From DATELY01 sp040513115 (lineage in GTDB: Bacteria; Pseudomonadota; Gammaproteobacteria; Steroidobacterales; Steroidobacteraceae): 5,842 bases of DNA. The notes under the pieces were generated by a model. That model was not told the DNA's origin. It was given only the letters and a program-made list of their open reading frames with translations, and did no database searches. The translations under genes were made by a program, and so were the position numbers. Of the stretch, positions 1-5,842 are shown one piece after another. How positions within the stretch are numbered: the stretch's first letter is position 1; each line of letters begins with the position of its first letter. Where the stretch lies: positions 1-5,842 of the forward strand of contig JBEVDW010000280.1 in assembly GCA_040513115.1 (NCBI GenBank), written 5' to 3'.

Positions 1-1661
1 TCCGCTGCGATATTCCCGATGCGGAGCTCGTCTTCGGCGCGGCGGCACGCGAGCGTGCATTGCGTGCCAAACGTGCCGAGCTGGAGGAGCTCGATGCCGC
101 GCGACAGCAAGCGAACGAGCGCACCCAGCAAAGCCATCGCCTGTTGCAGGCGGTCGATGGGCTCCAGCCGCTGACCTATGCGGATGCGATTGCAGGCGTG
201 CTCGACGTGCATCGCACGTTGCGCCGGACCGAGATGTTGCTCGGTCAACTCGATGTCAGCGAGCACACTGCGCTCGAATCGAAGCTTGCGCTGCTGCAAC
301 AGGAGGAGCTGCACATCCGCGAGCATATGGGCGTGTTGCAGAAACAAGCTGGGGTGCTGCAGAACAAGTCCGAGCATCTGGGCAAAACGATCAACGCGTT
401 GAGCGAACAGAAAGATCAGGCGCAGGATGCAATGGCGAACGTCGAGCAGGCCTTGCGCGATCTGCACGCGCAGTGGCCGCAGTTCGACCTGCAGGCGCGC
501 CTCACCTACGCCGAGCAGGAAGCACGCGGCTTCGACGCGGAACGCGGCCTGCTCGAACGCGAGTCGACTCAACACCACTTGCGTGCTCGGGAACACGAGC
601 TTACGCAGACCCTGTTGCAGCACAATCAGAAATGCCGCCCGGCCGATTCGATCCCGATGGCGACGTTCACTGGCGAGTACGACGCCGCACTGTTCATCCG
701 CATTTGTGAGCTGCGCCATGAGATCGACCGCGTCTACAACATCCTCAAGAACAACGTGCTGGTGGACAAGCACGAGCAGCTGAAGGGTTTGAAGACGAGC
801 TTCAACAACGCGTTCGTCTCGCATCTCTGCCAGGAGATCCACCAATCGATTCAGGACGGACGGCGTCAACTCGAGCAGCTGAACAAGGAGCTGGTGAACC
901 ACCGGTTCGGCTCCGACCGCGAGAGCTTTCGTTTCGCGCAAGACTGGGTACCCGAATATCGTGAGTACGCGCGCTTCTTCCAGGAAGTCGTGCAGAACCC
1001 GACGCTCGGGGAGGAGACGACCTTGTTCGAAGCGCAGCTCACGCCCAAATCCGCGCAGGTACGCGACGCACTCATGGGTCTGCTGCTCGGCGCGGATGAG
1101 CAGCAATCGCTACGCGAGCTGGAGCGCATCGCAGACTATCGCAACTATCATCGCTACGAGATCTACAAGGATGTCGAAGGCAAGGAGCCCATCGCATTGT
1201 CCGAGTACGGCACCGGCAGCGGCGGGCAGTTGGAAACGCCGGCTTACATCATTCGCGCCGCCAGTATCACATCCGCCTTCCGTTACGCCGAAGGCGTGAA
1301 CCACCTGCGCATGGTGCTCGTCGACGAAGCGTTCTCGAAGATGGACGAGACGCGCTCGCGTGAGGTCATCGACTACCTGACGAACACGCTCGGTCTGCAG
1401 CTCCTCTTCATCATGCCGACGAGCAAGTGCGGACCGTTCATGGATCTGGTGAGCAACGAGTTCGTGTTCGCCAAAGTGCCCAGCCCGCCTCGCGGCCAGT
1501 TGCACACCCGCGTGCTCGTGGATCGCAAGCAATGCGATCGTCCGCGCATCGTCGAGCTGTGGGCGCGACACCGTCGCGCCGTGCATCATCAAGCGGAGAT
1601 GGACTTCATGTCCGATGTGTTGAATGAGCCGCCGTCCAGGAAGGGTGTGGCCGGGTCATGA
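1..1661 (+). CDS. jetC: JetC/MksB-like SMC ATPase of a Wadjet system, C-terminal part (5' end outside window)
   Basis: This is the C-terminal part of an SMC/MukB-like ATPase; the frame is open from base 3 and no start lies in the window. About the first 180 visible codons are rich in Gln, Glu, Leu and Arg, as expected for the returning coiled-coil arm. The ABC signature SGGQ lies at 1218-1229 in YGTGSGGQLETP, and Walker B with its catalytic Glu lies at 1317-1331 (LVDEAF), followed by the D-loop-like SKMDETRS. Walker A would be upstream, as usual for SMC proteins. In Wadjet (JetABCD/MksBEFG), JetC dimers with kleisin JetA and KITE JetB extrude DNA loops and present small circular DNA to JetD for cleavage. 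SbcC and MukB share these motifs. The assignment to JetC rests mainly on the JetD-type gene that follows with an overlapping start. About 55 residues follow the core ATPase fold; their role is unknown. Confidence 0.88.
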   Translation, partial: RCDIPDAELVFGAAARERALRAKRAELEELDAARQQANERTQQSHRLLQAVDGLQPLTYADAIAGVLDVHRTLRRTEMLLGQLDVSEHTALESKLALLQQEELHIREHMGVLQKQAGVLQNKSEHLGKTINALSEQKDQAQDAMANVEQALRDLHAQWPQFDLQARLTYAEQEARGFDAERGLLERESTQHHLRAREHELTQTLLQHNQKCRPADSIPMATFTGEYDAALFIRICELRHEIDRVYNILKNNVLVDKHEQLKGLKTSFNNAFVSHLCQEIHQSIQDGRRQLEQLNKELVNHRFGSDRESFRFAQDWVPEYREYARFFQEVVQNPTLGEETTLFEAQLTPKSAQVRDALMGLLLGADEQQSLRELERIADYRNYHRYEIYKDVEGKEPIALSEYGTGSGGQLETPAYIIRAASITSAFRYAEGVNHLRMVLVDEAFSKMDETRSREVIDYLTNTLGLQLLFIMPTSKCGPFMDLVSNEFVFAKVPSPPRGQLHTRVLVDRKQCDRPRIVELWARHRRAVHHQAEMDFMSDVLNEPPSRKGVAGS

Positions 1662-2782
1662 ACGAGCTCGCTCCGCCGGCATGGTTGGCGGAAGAGGATG
1701 AGATCCGAGCATTGCTGCACGAGGTGCTCGATCGACTCGATAAGCGGCCGGGCACACAACGCCAAAATCATGTGGTCATCCCGGCTGAGAGGTTCGTTCC
1801 ATCCCTACAGCGTGGCGATGCGAGCGCAGATCAAACGTGGGCTTTGATCGGCGAGCTTTCCGCTCGGAACGTGTGCACCGTGCGTGCTGCGAGTCGCAGT
1901 CCATACGATCCAGTGTGGAGCGGGAGCAGACTCGCGTTCCATCCGACCGTCGAGCCGCTGTTGCGCGACTGGCTTGGACGGCCTTCCATTGAGCCCGCGA
2001 TGCAATCGTGGCGGCGAGCTGTGCTCGCGCAGGCTCAGGTGTTTCCCGCTGGGGTAGAGGCGCTGCTTGTAAGACGGATTGCAATTCCTGGTCGCAGCGA
2101 TGCGGAAGTGGTTGCAGCGCTCTCGCGTGCGGCAGCTACGGCAGGGCCGATCACCTTGCGGCGGCTCAGCGCGCAGATTTTCTGGGGCGATTCCAAAGTC
2201 CTCGATGAACGCGGCGATCTCATCACGGCCCTGCTTCCGCAACTGCAGCTGCGCGATCGACCGATTGTTGCTGCGGTTCATCTGCCGCTCACCATGCGCG
2301 GCGTGCTCTTCATCGAGAATCAGGACAGCTATGCGCTGGCAACCGAGGGTGCGCCACGGGATTGCGAGCAGCTTGCGCTCGTTTACGCGGCGGGATTTCG
2401 TAGCGCTGCTCTGCGTATCCGCAGCCGCGGCGGCGCGTTGCTGCATTTCGCTGGGCCAGGACTTGAGTCGTGCCGATCCGATTTCGAGCAGTGGTGGCAC
2501 GACGAGTCTAGCCGTGCGTGCGAGATCTGGTTCTGGGGCGACCTCGATTTTGCCGGCATGCAAATCCTCAAGTCCTTACGCGCGAGGTTCGGCGACGTGC
2601 AGGCGTGGCGTCCGGGATACGAGCCGATGCTGGCTGCGTTGCAGGCGAGCAATGCTCATGAAGCGAACGATCGCGGCCAGGTCGATCCGGGCGTCACAGG
2701 CTGTTCTTATGCGGATGAAGTTCTGCTGCCGGCGATTCGACGGTACGGATGCGTGGATCAGGAGTGGATCGGAATCGCGTGA
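1658..2782 (+). CDS. jetD: JetD/MksG-like Toprim nuclease subunit of a Wadjet system
   Basis: A 374-residue protein of the JetD family (DUF3322/DUF2220), related to the topoisomerase VI A subunit. In Wadjet it is the nuclease that cuts plasmid DNA after loop extrusion by the JetABC motor. The C-terminal half carries Toprim metal-binding features: Glu220 in VLFIENQDSY and the acidic pair Asp295 and Asp297 in FWGDLDFAG. The tail ...DQEWIGIA resembles the EQE-type ending of the family. Residues 1-190 form the N-terminal DNA-binding-like part (by family knowledge) with no motif I can name. The ATG overlaps the jetC stop as ATGA, which suggests translational coupling; the nearest purine-rich stretch (AGGAAGGG, ending 1645) is rather far for a normal Shine-Dalgarno. 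Length is close to that usual for the family and no frameshift is seen. Confidence is high for the family and slightly lower for the Wadjet subtype, because jetA and jetB are not visible. Confidence 0.9.
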   Translation: MNELAPPAWLAEEDEIRALLHEVLDRLDKRPGTQRQNHVVIPAERFVPSLQRGDASADQTWALIGELSARNVCTVRAASRSPYDPVWSGSRLAFHPTVEPLLRDWLGRPSIEPAMQSWRRAVLAQAQVFPAGVEALLVRRIAIPGRSDAEVVAALSRAAATAGPITLRRLSAQIFWGDSKVLDERGDLITALLPQLQLRDRPIVAAVHLPLTMRGVLFIENQDSYALATEGAPRDCEQLALVYAAGFRSAALRIRSRGGALLHFAGPGLESCRSDFEQWWHDESSRACEIWFWGDLDFAGMQILKSLRARFGDVQAWRPGYEPMLAALQASNAHEANDRGQVDPGVTGCSYADEVLLPAIRRYGCVDQEWIGIA

Positions 2783-2796
2783 ACGATGCGCCTCAT

Positions 2797-4305
2797 TTAC
2801 CGCAGCCCCAACCGCCGCATCAGTCGATGAAAGTTGCCGCGATCCATGCCGGCTGCGCGTGCTGCAGCCGCGATGCTGCCGTCATGACGACGTAGCACAT
2901 CGGCGATCCATTCGCGTTGAAATGCCTCCGTCGCCGCGCGCAAGGTCGTGCCTGCCGGTGCGGGCTGAGATGACCGCTTGATGCGGGCGGTGTCGGTGAC
3001 TTCCGCAGAAGCATCCTGATCCAATGCGAGGTGCCGCGGCTCGATGCCAATCCAACGTTGGCTGCGGCCCTGCTCCGCCCACGCGCGCAAGGCGGCACGA
3101 CTCATCGTGTGTTCCAGCTCGCGAACGTTGCCGGGCCAGCGATACGCGAGCAGCGCTTCACGCGCAGCGGGTGTCAGGCGCAGATTGCGGGCACCCAGTC
3201 GGCGTTGATTCTCTTCGAGGAATGCGCCTGCCAGCGCGAGCACATCGCGACCGCGCTCGCGGAGCGGCGGCACGATGAGCGGAAAGACGGACAGTCGGTG
3301 GAAGAGGTCTGTGCGAAAACGTCCGGCGGCGACTTCCTGCCGTAGATTGCGATTCGTCGCGGCAATTACGCGCACGTCCACGTGTAGCGGTGCATCGATT
3401 CCCGGGCGCTGGATCTCTCCGCTTTGCAAGGTGCGCAGGAGCGTGGCCTGCACCGGCAATGGCAATTCGCCGACCTCATCGAGTAGCAACGTGCCGCTAT
3501 CGGCCAGCTCGAATTTCCCGGCACGATCCTGCACGGCGCCGGTGAACGCTCCCTTGCGATGACCGAACAGCTCGGTCTCGGCAAGCGCTTCGGGCAGGGC
3601 GGCGCAGTTCACGTGTACGAGCAGGCGATCGTGGCGCTGTGAATGCTCATGTAGGCGCTGTGCGACGAGCTCTTTGCCCACACCGGTTTCGCCGAGGATC
3701 AACACCGTGAGATCCGAAGCGGCCACGGTGTCGATGTCGCTGATCAGCTGTCGCATCGGCGCGCTGTTGCCGATTAGCTCGCGCGGTACTTCCACCCGCT
3801 GGATGGATTTCATCGCCGGACTGTCGGGCGGCGGTCGTGAGCTCGGGGGATGTGGAGTGAGGGACTTGATGCCCTCGATGACCAGCCGCTCTACGTTGTC
3901 GAGCTGCTGCGCATCGATGCGATCGAAGGCGTGCGGCGACAGCGCATCGAGCGTGAGCACGCCCCAGAGACGGGTGTCTATTCGCAATGGCAGGCCCATG
4001 CAGTCATGCACTGGCGAGAGATCGGGCATGGCTTCGACGAGTCCGTCATAGGGATCGGGCAGGCCGCAATCCGCCGGCAGTCGTACAGCGGCTTGCGCTT
4101 GCACGAAGCGCGCGAGCCGGGGGTGGTCGGCCATGGCAAAGCGTCGATGGCGCGTTTCTTCGGCCAGACCTGATGTCGCTTCCGGAATCAGCACATTGCC
4201 CTGCAGGCGTAGCAGCGCAATGGCATCGCACGGCACGAGCGACTGCACCGCGGCGAGCAGATCGGCGTAGCGGCGCTCTCTATCCAGTCTTGCCGATGGT
4301 GTCAT
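2797..4305 (-). CDS. norR: NorR, NO-responsive sigma-54-dependent activator (GAF-AAA+-Fis)
   Basis: A 502-residue enhancer-binding protein, close to E. coli NorR in length. Numbering is from Met at 4305. The GAF domain (about 8-145) contains NorR-specific stretches HPRL, LPDPYDGL and VHDCMGLPL. By alignment with E. coli NorR as I remember it, the non-haem iron ligands Asp96, Asp99, Cys113 and Asp131 and Arg75 are kept as Asp84, Asp87, Cys102, Asp120 and Arg63, but Arg81 is Gln69. The AAA+ domain (about 175-405) has Walker A GETGVGKE (205-212), the sigma-54 contact loop GAFTGA (252-257), Walker B LLLDE (273-277) and an arginine-finger region FRTDLFHRL (330-338). A Fis-type helix-turn-helix lies at 477-498. 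The start at 4305 is chosen for its GAGGT Shine-Dalgarno. Upstream in-frame ATGs at 4374, 4350 and 4344 lack one, although 4344 gives an N-terminus (MTTDVLL...) resembling E. coli NorR. It is divergent from hmp, its likely target. Confidence 0.93.
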   Translation of the reverse strand: MTPSARLDRERRYADLLAAVQSLVPCDAIALLRLQGNVLIPEATSGLAEETRHRRFAMADHPRLARFVQAQAAVRLPADCGLPDPYDGLVEAMPDLSPVHDCMGLPLRIDTRLWGVLTLDALSPHAFDRIDAQQLDNVERLVIEGIKSLTPHPPSSRPPPDSPAMKSIQRVEVPRELIGNSAPMRQLISDIDTVAASDLTVLILGETGVGKELVAQRLHEHSQRHDRLLVHVNCAALPEALAETELFGHRKGAFTGAVQDRAGKFELADSGTLLLDEVGELPLPVQATLLRTLQSGEIQRPGIDAPLHVDVRVIAATNRNLRQEVAAGRFRTDLFHRLSVFPLIVPPLRERGRDVLALAGAFLEENQRRLGARNLRLTPAAREALLAYRWPGNVRELEHTMSRAALRAWAEQGRSQRWIGIEPRHLALDQDASAEVTDTARIKRSSQPAPAGTTLRAATEAFQREWIADVLRRHDGSIAAAARAAGMDRGNFHRLMRRLGLR

Positions 4306-4311
4306 TGTGAC
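4301..4311. promoter_or_regulatory. NorR operator 1 (GTC-N5-GAC)
   Basis: GTCATTGTGAC is a palindrome with arms GTCA/TGAC and fits the GT-N7-AC core known for NorR enhancers. Its centre is at 4306, about 119 bp before the predicted hmp start of transcription. It covers the preferred norR start codon and touches its Shine-Dalgarno, so binding could also repress norR. The assignment rests on sequence match plus position beside norR. Confidence 0.75.
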
Positions 4312-4314
4312 CTC
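4310..4314 (-). promoter_or_regulatory. Shine-Dalgarno deciding the norR start
   Basis: GAGGT on the - strand sits 4 nt before the ATG at 4305-4303. None of the three upstream in-frame ATGs (4374, 4350, 4344) has a comparable purine-rich element. The site lies across the edge of the first NorR operator. Confidence 0.6.
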
Positions 4315-4321
4315 GACTGGC

Positions 4322-4332
4322 GTCAGAAGGAC
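4322..4332. promoter_or_regulatory. NorR operator 2 (GTC-N5-GAC)
   Basis: GTCAGAAGGAC has the same GTC-N5-GAC arms with an asymmetric centre. Its centre at 4327 is 21 bp, about two helical turns, from operator 1. It is the least symmetric of the three sites. Confidence 0.72.
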
Positions 4333-4345
4333 ATCGGTGGTCATT

Positions 4346-4356
4346 GTCATATAGAC
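4346..4356. promoter_or_regulatory. NorR operator 3 (GTC-N5-GAC)
   Basis: GTCATATAGAC lies within a perfect 15-bp palindrome, TTGTC-ATATA-GACAA (4344-4358). It is the most symmetric of the three sites and the nearest to the hmp promoter, with its centre at 4351, 24 bp from operator 2. It is likely the highest-affinity site (inference). Confidence 0.78.
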
Positions 4357-4381
4357 AACGAAGTAAAGCCACATGGAAAAG

Positions 4382-4394
4382 AATCAATGCCTTA
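4382..4394 (+). promoter_or_regulatory. IHF binding site
   Basis: AATCAATGCCTTA matches the IHF core WATCAA-N4-TTR at every defined position, and an A-rich run (GGAAAAG, 4375-4381) lies just 5' as IHF sites often have. It lies between the NorR operators and the -24 element, the usual place for IHF to bend DNA at sigma-54 promoters. By simple base counting, a perfect match in a gap this short is expected roughly once in several hundred such gaps. Confidence 0.7.
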
Positions 4395-4398
4395 GAGT

Positions 4399-4414
4399 TG
4401 GCACGAGCCTTGGA
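4399..4414 (+). promoter_or_regulatory. Sigma-54 (-24/-12) promoter of hmp
   Basis: TGGCACG-AGCC-TTGGA matches the sigma-54 consensus TGGCACG-N4-TTGCW with a perfect -24 half and correct spacing between the two dinucleotides. The -12 half reads TTGG instead of TTGC. Transcription would begin near 4425, leaving a leader of about 40 nt before the hmp ATG. The divergent sigma-54 activator gene and its operators upstream support the call. Confidence 0.82.
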
Positions 4415-4453
4415 TTGCTTAGCTCGACCCGCCGCGTGCCGGCACACATCAAC

Positions 4454-4460
4454 GAGAAGG
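4454..4460 (+). promoter_or_regulatory. Ribosome binding site of hmp
   Basis: GAGAAGG ends 4 nt before the ATG at 4465, normal Shine-Dalgarno spacing. It fixes the hmp start, which also agrees with the N-terminus of E. coli Hmp. Confidence 0.7.
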
Positions 4461-4464
4461 GACC

Positions 4465-5670
4465 ATGCTGACTGACCAAACCATTGCCATCGTCAAAGCC
4501 ACCGTTCCGGTCCTCCAGCAGCGTGGCGAAGACATCACCCGCCATTTTTACGGCCTGCTGTTCCGTGACCATCCGGAGGTGAAGGCGTTCTTCAATCAAT
4601 CCCATCAAGCGGCCGGCACGCAGCCGAAAGCACTGGCCGGGGCCGTGCTCGCGTACGCCGCCCACATCGATCGGCTCGAGGCGCTGGGTTCTGCCGTGAC
4701 ACGCATCGTGCACAAGCACGCGGCATTGGGCGTATTGCCGGAACACTATCCCATCGTCGGCAAGTGCCTGCTGCAGGCGATTCGCGCAGTGTTGGTTGAT
4801 GCGGCGACCGACGAGGTCATCGCGGCGTGGGCCGCGGCGTACGGTGCGCTCACCGACATACTCATCGCGGCGGAAGAAACGGTCTACCGCACGAATGAGG
4901 AACGCCCTGGCGGCTGGCGCGGCGTGCGTCCGTTCGTGGTGACGCGCCGTCAGAGAGAAAGCGACGTGATCACTTCCTTCTATCTGCGGCCACAGGATGG
5001 CCTGCCCGTGCTGGCGTTCGAGCCGGGCCAGTACCTGACGTTGATTCTCGACATCGATGGCGCATCCACGCGTCGCAACTATTCGCTTTCATGTGCGCCG
5101 AACTCGACGGAGTACCGCATCAGCGTCAAGCGCGAGCAGGGCGGCCAGGTGTCGAACTGGCTTCACGAACGAGCCGTTGCGGGCACAGAGCTCAAAGTGC
5201 TGCCGCCCTGTGGAGAGTTCGTACTCACGCGCGATGCCGATCGACCGCTCGTGCTGGTTACCGGCGGTGTCGGCCTCACGCCCGCACTGAGCATGCTGCA
5301 CGCGGCCGCCGGCACGGGCCGCCGCATCGACTTCATCCATGCTTCACGCAATGGTCGCGTGCACGCCTTCGCGAATGAGGTTGACGCCCTCGTAAGCAAG
5401 CACGCGACCGTGACGCGCCTCTTTGCATATGACGAGCCGCTGCAAGGCGATCGTCCGGATGTGATCGGCCGGCTGAGCACGGAGCTGCTGTCGCGCCGAC
5501 TGCCCGCAGATCGCAATGTGGATCTCTATCTGCTGGGACCGAAGCCGTTCATGCAGCAGGTATACCGCAGCGCGCTGGATATCGGCGTGGCGCCTGCACA
5601 GATTCGATATGAGTTCTTCGGGCCGCTTGAAGCGTTGGAACCCGATGCGGCAGTAGCGGCCGCTGCCTGA
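4465..5670 (+). CDS. hmp: Flavohaemoglobin, nitric oxide dioxygenase
   Basis: A cytoplasmic 401-residue enzyme (E. coli Hmp has 396) that oxidises NO to nitrate with O2 and NAD(P)H through haem and FAD. The globin domain (about 1-140) keeps the proximal His85 in VHKHAALGV, Tyr95 in PEHYP, the distal-pocket Tyr29 and Gln53, and a Glu at 137 aligned with E. coli Glu135. The FAD domain (about 155-260) has the flavin motif RNYSLS (204-209) and VKREQGGQVSNWLH, nearly identical to E. coli. The NAD(P)H domain has the glycine-rich TGGVGLTP (266-273) and the closing YEFFGP (382-387). The last 14 residues after FGP are Ala-rich and look like a disordered tail. No frameshift or missing catalytic residue is seen. 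The gene follows a sigma-54 promoter with NorR operators, so it is probably induced by NO through the divergent regulator, as for fhp in Pseudomonas aeruginosa. Confidence 0.97.
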   Translation: MLTDQTIAIVKATVPVLQQRGEDITRHFYGLLFRDHPEVKAFFNQSHQAAGTQPKALAGAVLAYAAHIDRLEALGSAVTRIVHKHAALGVLPEHYPIVGKCLLQAIRAVLVDAATDEVIAAWAAAYGALTDILIAAEETVYRTNEERPGGWRGVRPFVVTRRQRESDVITSFYLRPQDGLPVLAFEPGQYLTLILDIDGASTRRNYSLSCAPNSTEYRISVKREQGGQVSNWLHERAVAGTELKVLPPCGEFVLTRDADRPLVLVTGGVGLTPALSMLHAAAGTGRRIDFIHASRNGRVHAFANEVDALVSKHATVTRLFAYDEPLQGDRPDVIGRLSTELLSRRLPADRNVDLYLLGPKPFMQQVYRSALDIGVAPAQIRYEFFGPLEALEPDAAVAAAA

Positions 5671-5681
5671 AGCAGACAGTT

Positions 5682-5711
5682 CGTGCACCTCCGCGAACGT
5701 CGAGGTGCACG
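5682..5711. terminator. Perfect 10-bp hairpin after hmp, possible bidirectional terminator
   Basis: CGTGCACCTC (5682-5691) and GAGGTGCACG (5702-5711) are exact reverse complements around a 10-nt loop, starting 11 nt after the hmp stop. Neither side is followed by a run of T, so it is not a classical intrinsic terminator. It may instead stabilise 3' ends or stop transcription by another route. It lies between hmp and a probable convergent gene. Confidence 0.45.
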
Positions 5712-5726
5712 CACCGTAGCTGGTGT

Positions 5727-5842
5727 TCATGCTGTTCGTACCTTCGACAGCACCTTTGCAATCAGTTGCTGAACTTCCTGTTCCGGGCCCGACGGCCTGC
5801 GCATCAGGCTCCAAAGCAAAAGGCTGGTTCCGCAATACAGAA
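5727..5842 (-). CDS. C-terminal end of an unidentified convergent gene
   Basis: A - strand frame is open from the right edge of the window to a TGA at 5729-5727, giving 37 codons. The visible peptide starts LYCGTSLLLWSLMRRP, a hydrophobic stretch and then basic residues. It ends in a likely amphipathic helix (EQEVQQLIAKVLSKVRTA). Third codon positions are mostly G or C, like the neighbouring genes, and the composition looks like a normal protein end. Family and function cannot be recognised. The competing + strand frame from 5729 is also open but has weaker codon composition and no ribosome binding site. Too little is visible to be sure that it is coding. Confidence 0.4.
   Translation of the reverse strand, partial: LYCGTSLLLWSLMRRPSGPEQEVQQLIAKVLSKVRTA

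Noticed and set aside
1110..1592. 160-codon - strand frame opposite the jetC ATPase lobe
   Set aside because: It is the antisense of the conserved signature and Walker B region, with no family resemblance.
1805..2563. 252-codon open frame on the - strand inside jetD
   Set aside because: It lies fully antisense to a gene with clear JetD family motifs, its product is Arg/Ala/Ser-rich with no recognisable domain, and GC-rich codon bias opens such frames by chance.
2079..2981. 300-codon + strand frame overlapping jetD and the norR 3' end
   Set aside because: The product is Arg/Ser/Cys-rich, typical of a shifted reading of a GC-rich gene, and it runs across two well-supported genes.
4348..4353. 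TATATG on the - strand as a -10 box for norR
   Set aside because: No acceptable -35 element lies 16-18 bp upstream, and the bases are already explained by the palindromic operator 3.
4306..4374. Longer norR start at 4374 (MWLYFVVY...)
   Set aside because: No ribosome binding site precedes it, and it would place all three operators inside the coding sequence. The extra residues do not resemble a NorR N-terminus, although a start at 4344 remains possible.
4415..4419. TTGCT as the -12 element of the hmp promoter
   Set aside because: It is 5 bp too far from TGGCACG; sigma-54 spacing is strict, so the in-register TTGGA is preferred.
5344..5835. 163-codon - strand frame over the hmp 3' end
   Set aside because: Most of it is antisense to the conserved NAD(P)H domain of hmp. 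The different - strand frame ending at 5727 is a better candidate for a gene end.
5729..5842. + strand frame starting with ATG at 5729 and open to the window edge
   Set aside because: It has no Shine-Dalgarno, lower GC at third positions than neighbouring genes, and it opposes the more coding-like - strand frame.
1..5842. tRNA, rRNA, CRISPR, insertion sequence or attachment site
   Set aside because: No cloverleaf-like sequence, direct repeat array, transposase frame or terminal repeat was found, and nearly all bases are covered by confident genes.

Overview
The window looks like chromosomal DNA from a Gram-negative proteobacterium, most likely gamma- or betaproteobacterial. It is GC-rich (roughly 60% by eye), almost fully coding, and carries a NorR-type sigma-54 activator next to a flavohaemoglobin with a -24/-12 promoter. 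Genus cannot be named from the sequence alone.

Left part (1-2782, + strand): the 3' end of a Wadjet-type SMC anti-plasmid defence operon. The window opens inside an SMC-like ATPase (JetC/MksB class), keeping part of its coiled coil and the C-terminal ABC signature and Walker B lobe. A 4-bp ATGA overlap leads into a complete JetD/MksG-type Toprim nuclease subunit. The kleisin and KITE partners (JetA, JetB) and the Walker A half of JetC would lie upstream of the window.

Right part (2797-5670): a nitric-oxide detoxification module. norR (- strand) encodes a GAF-AAA+-Fis regulator. It is divergent from hmp (+ strand), which encodes flavohaemoglobin NO dioxygenase. The control region between them reads cleanly: three GTC-N5-GAC NorR-type operators at 4301-4356, a perfect IHF consensus core at 4382-4394, and a sigma-54 -24/-12 element at 4399-4414, then a 5' leader of about 40 nt and the hmp ribosome binding site. 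The inferred circuit is NO binding to iron in the NorR GAF domain, derepression of the AAA+ domain, IHF-assisted looping to sigma-54 RNA polymerase, and hmp expression.

The Wadjet operon and norR converge with only 14 bp between stop codons. After hmp, a perfect 10-bp hairpin separates it from a probable convergent gene on the - strand, of which only the last 37 codons are visible. No tRNA, rRNA, CRISPR array, insertion sequence or attachment site was seen. The system families here are known. The most informative parts are the architecture of the norR-hmp control region and the deviations in it.
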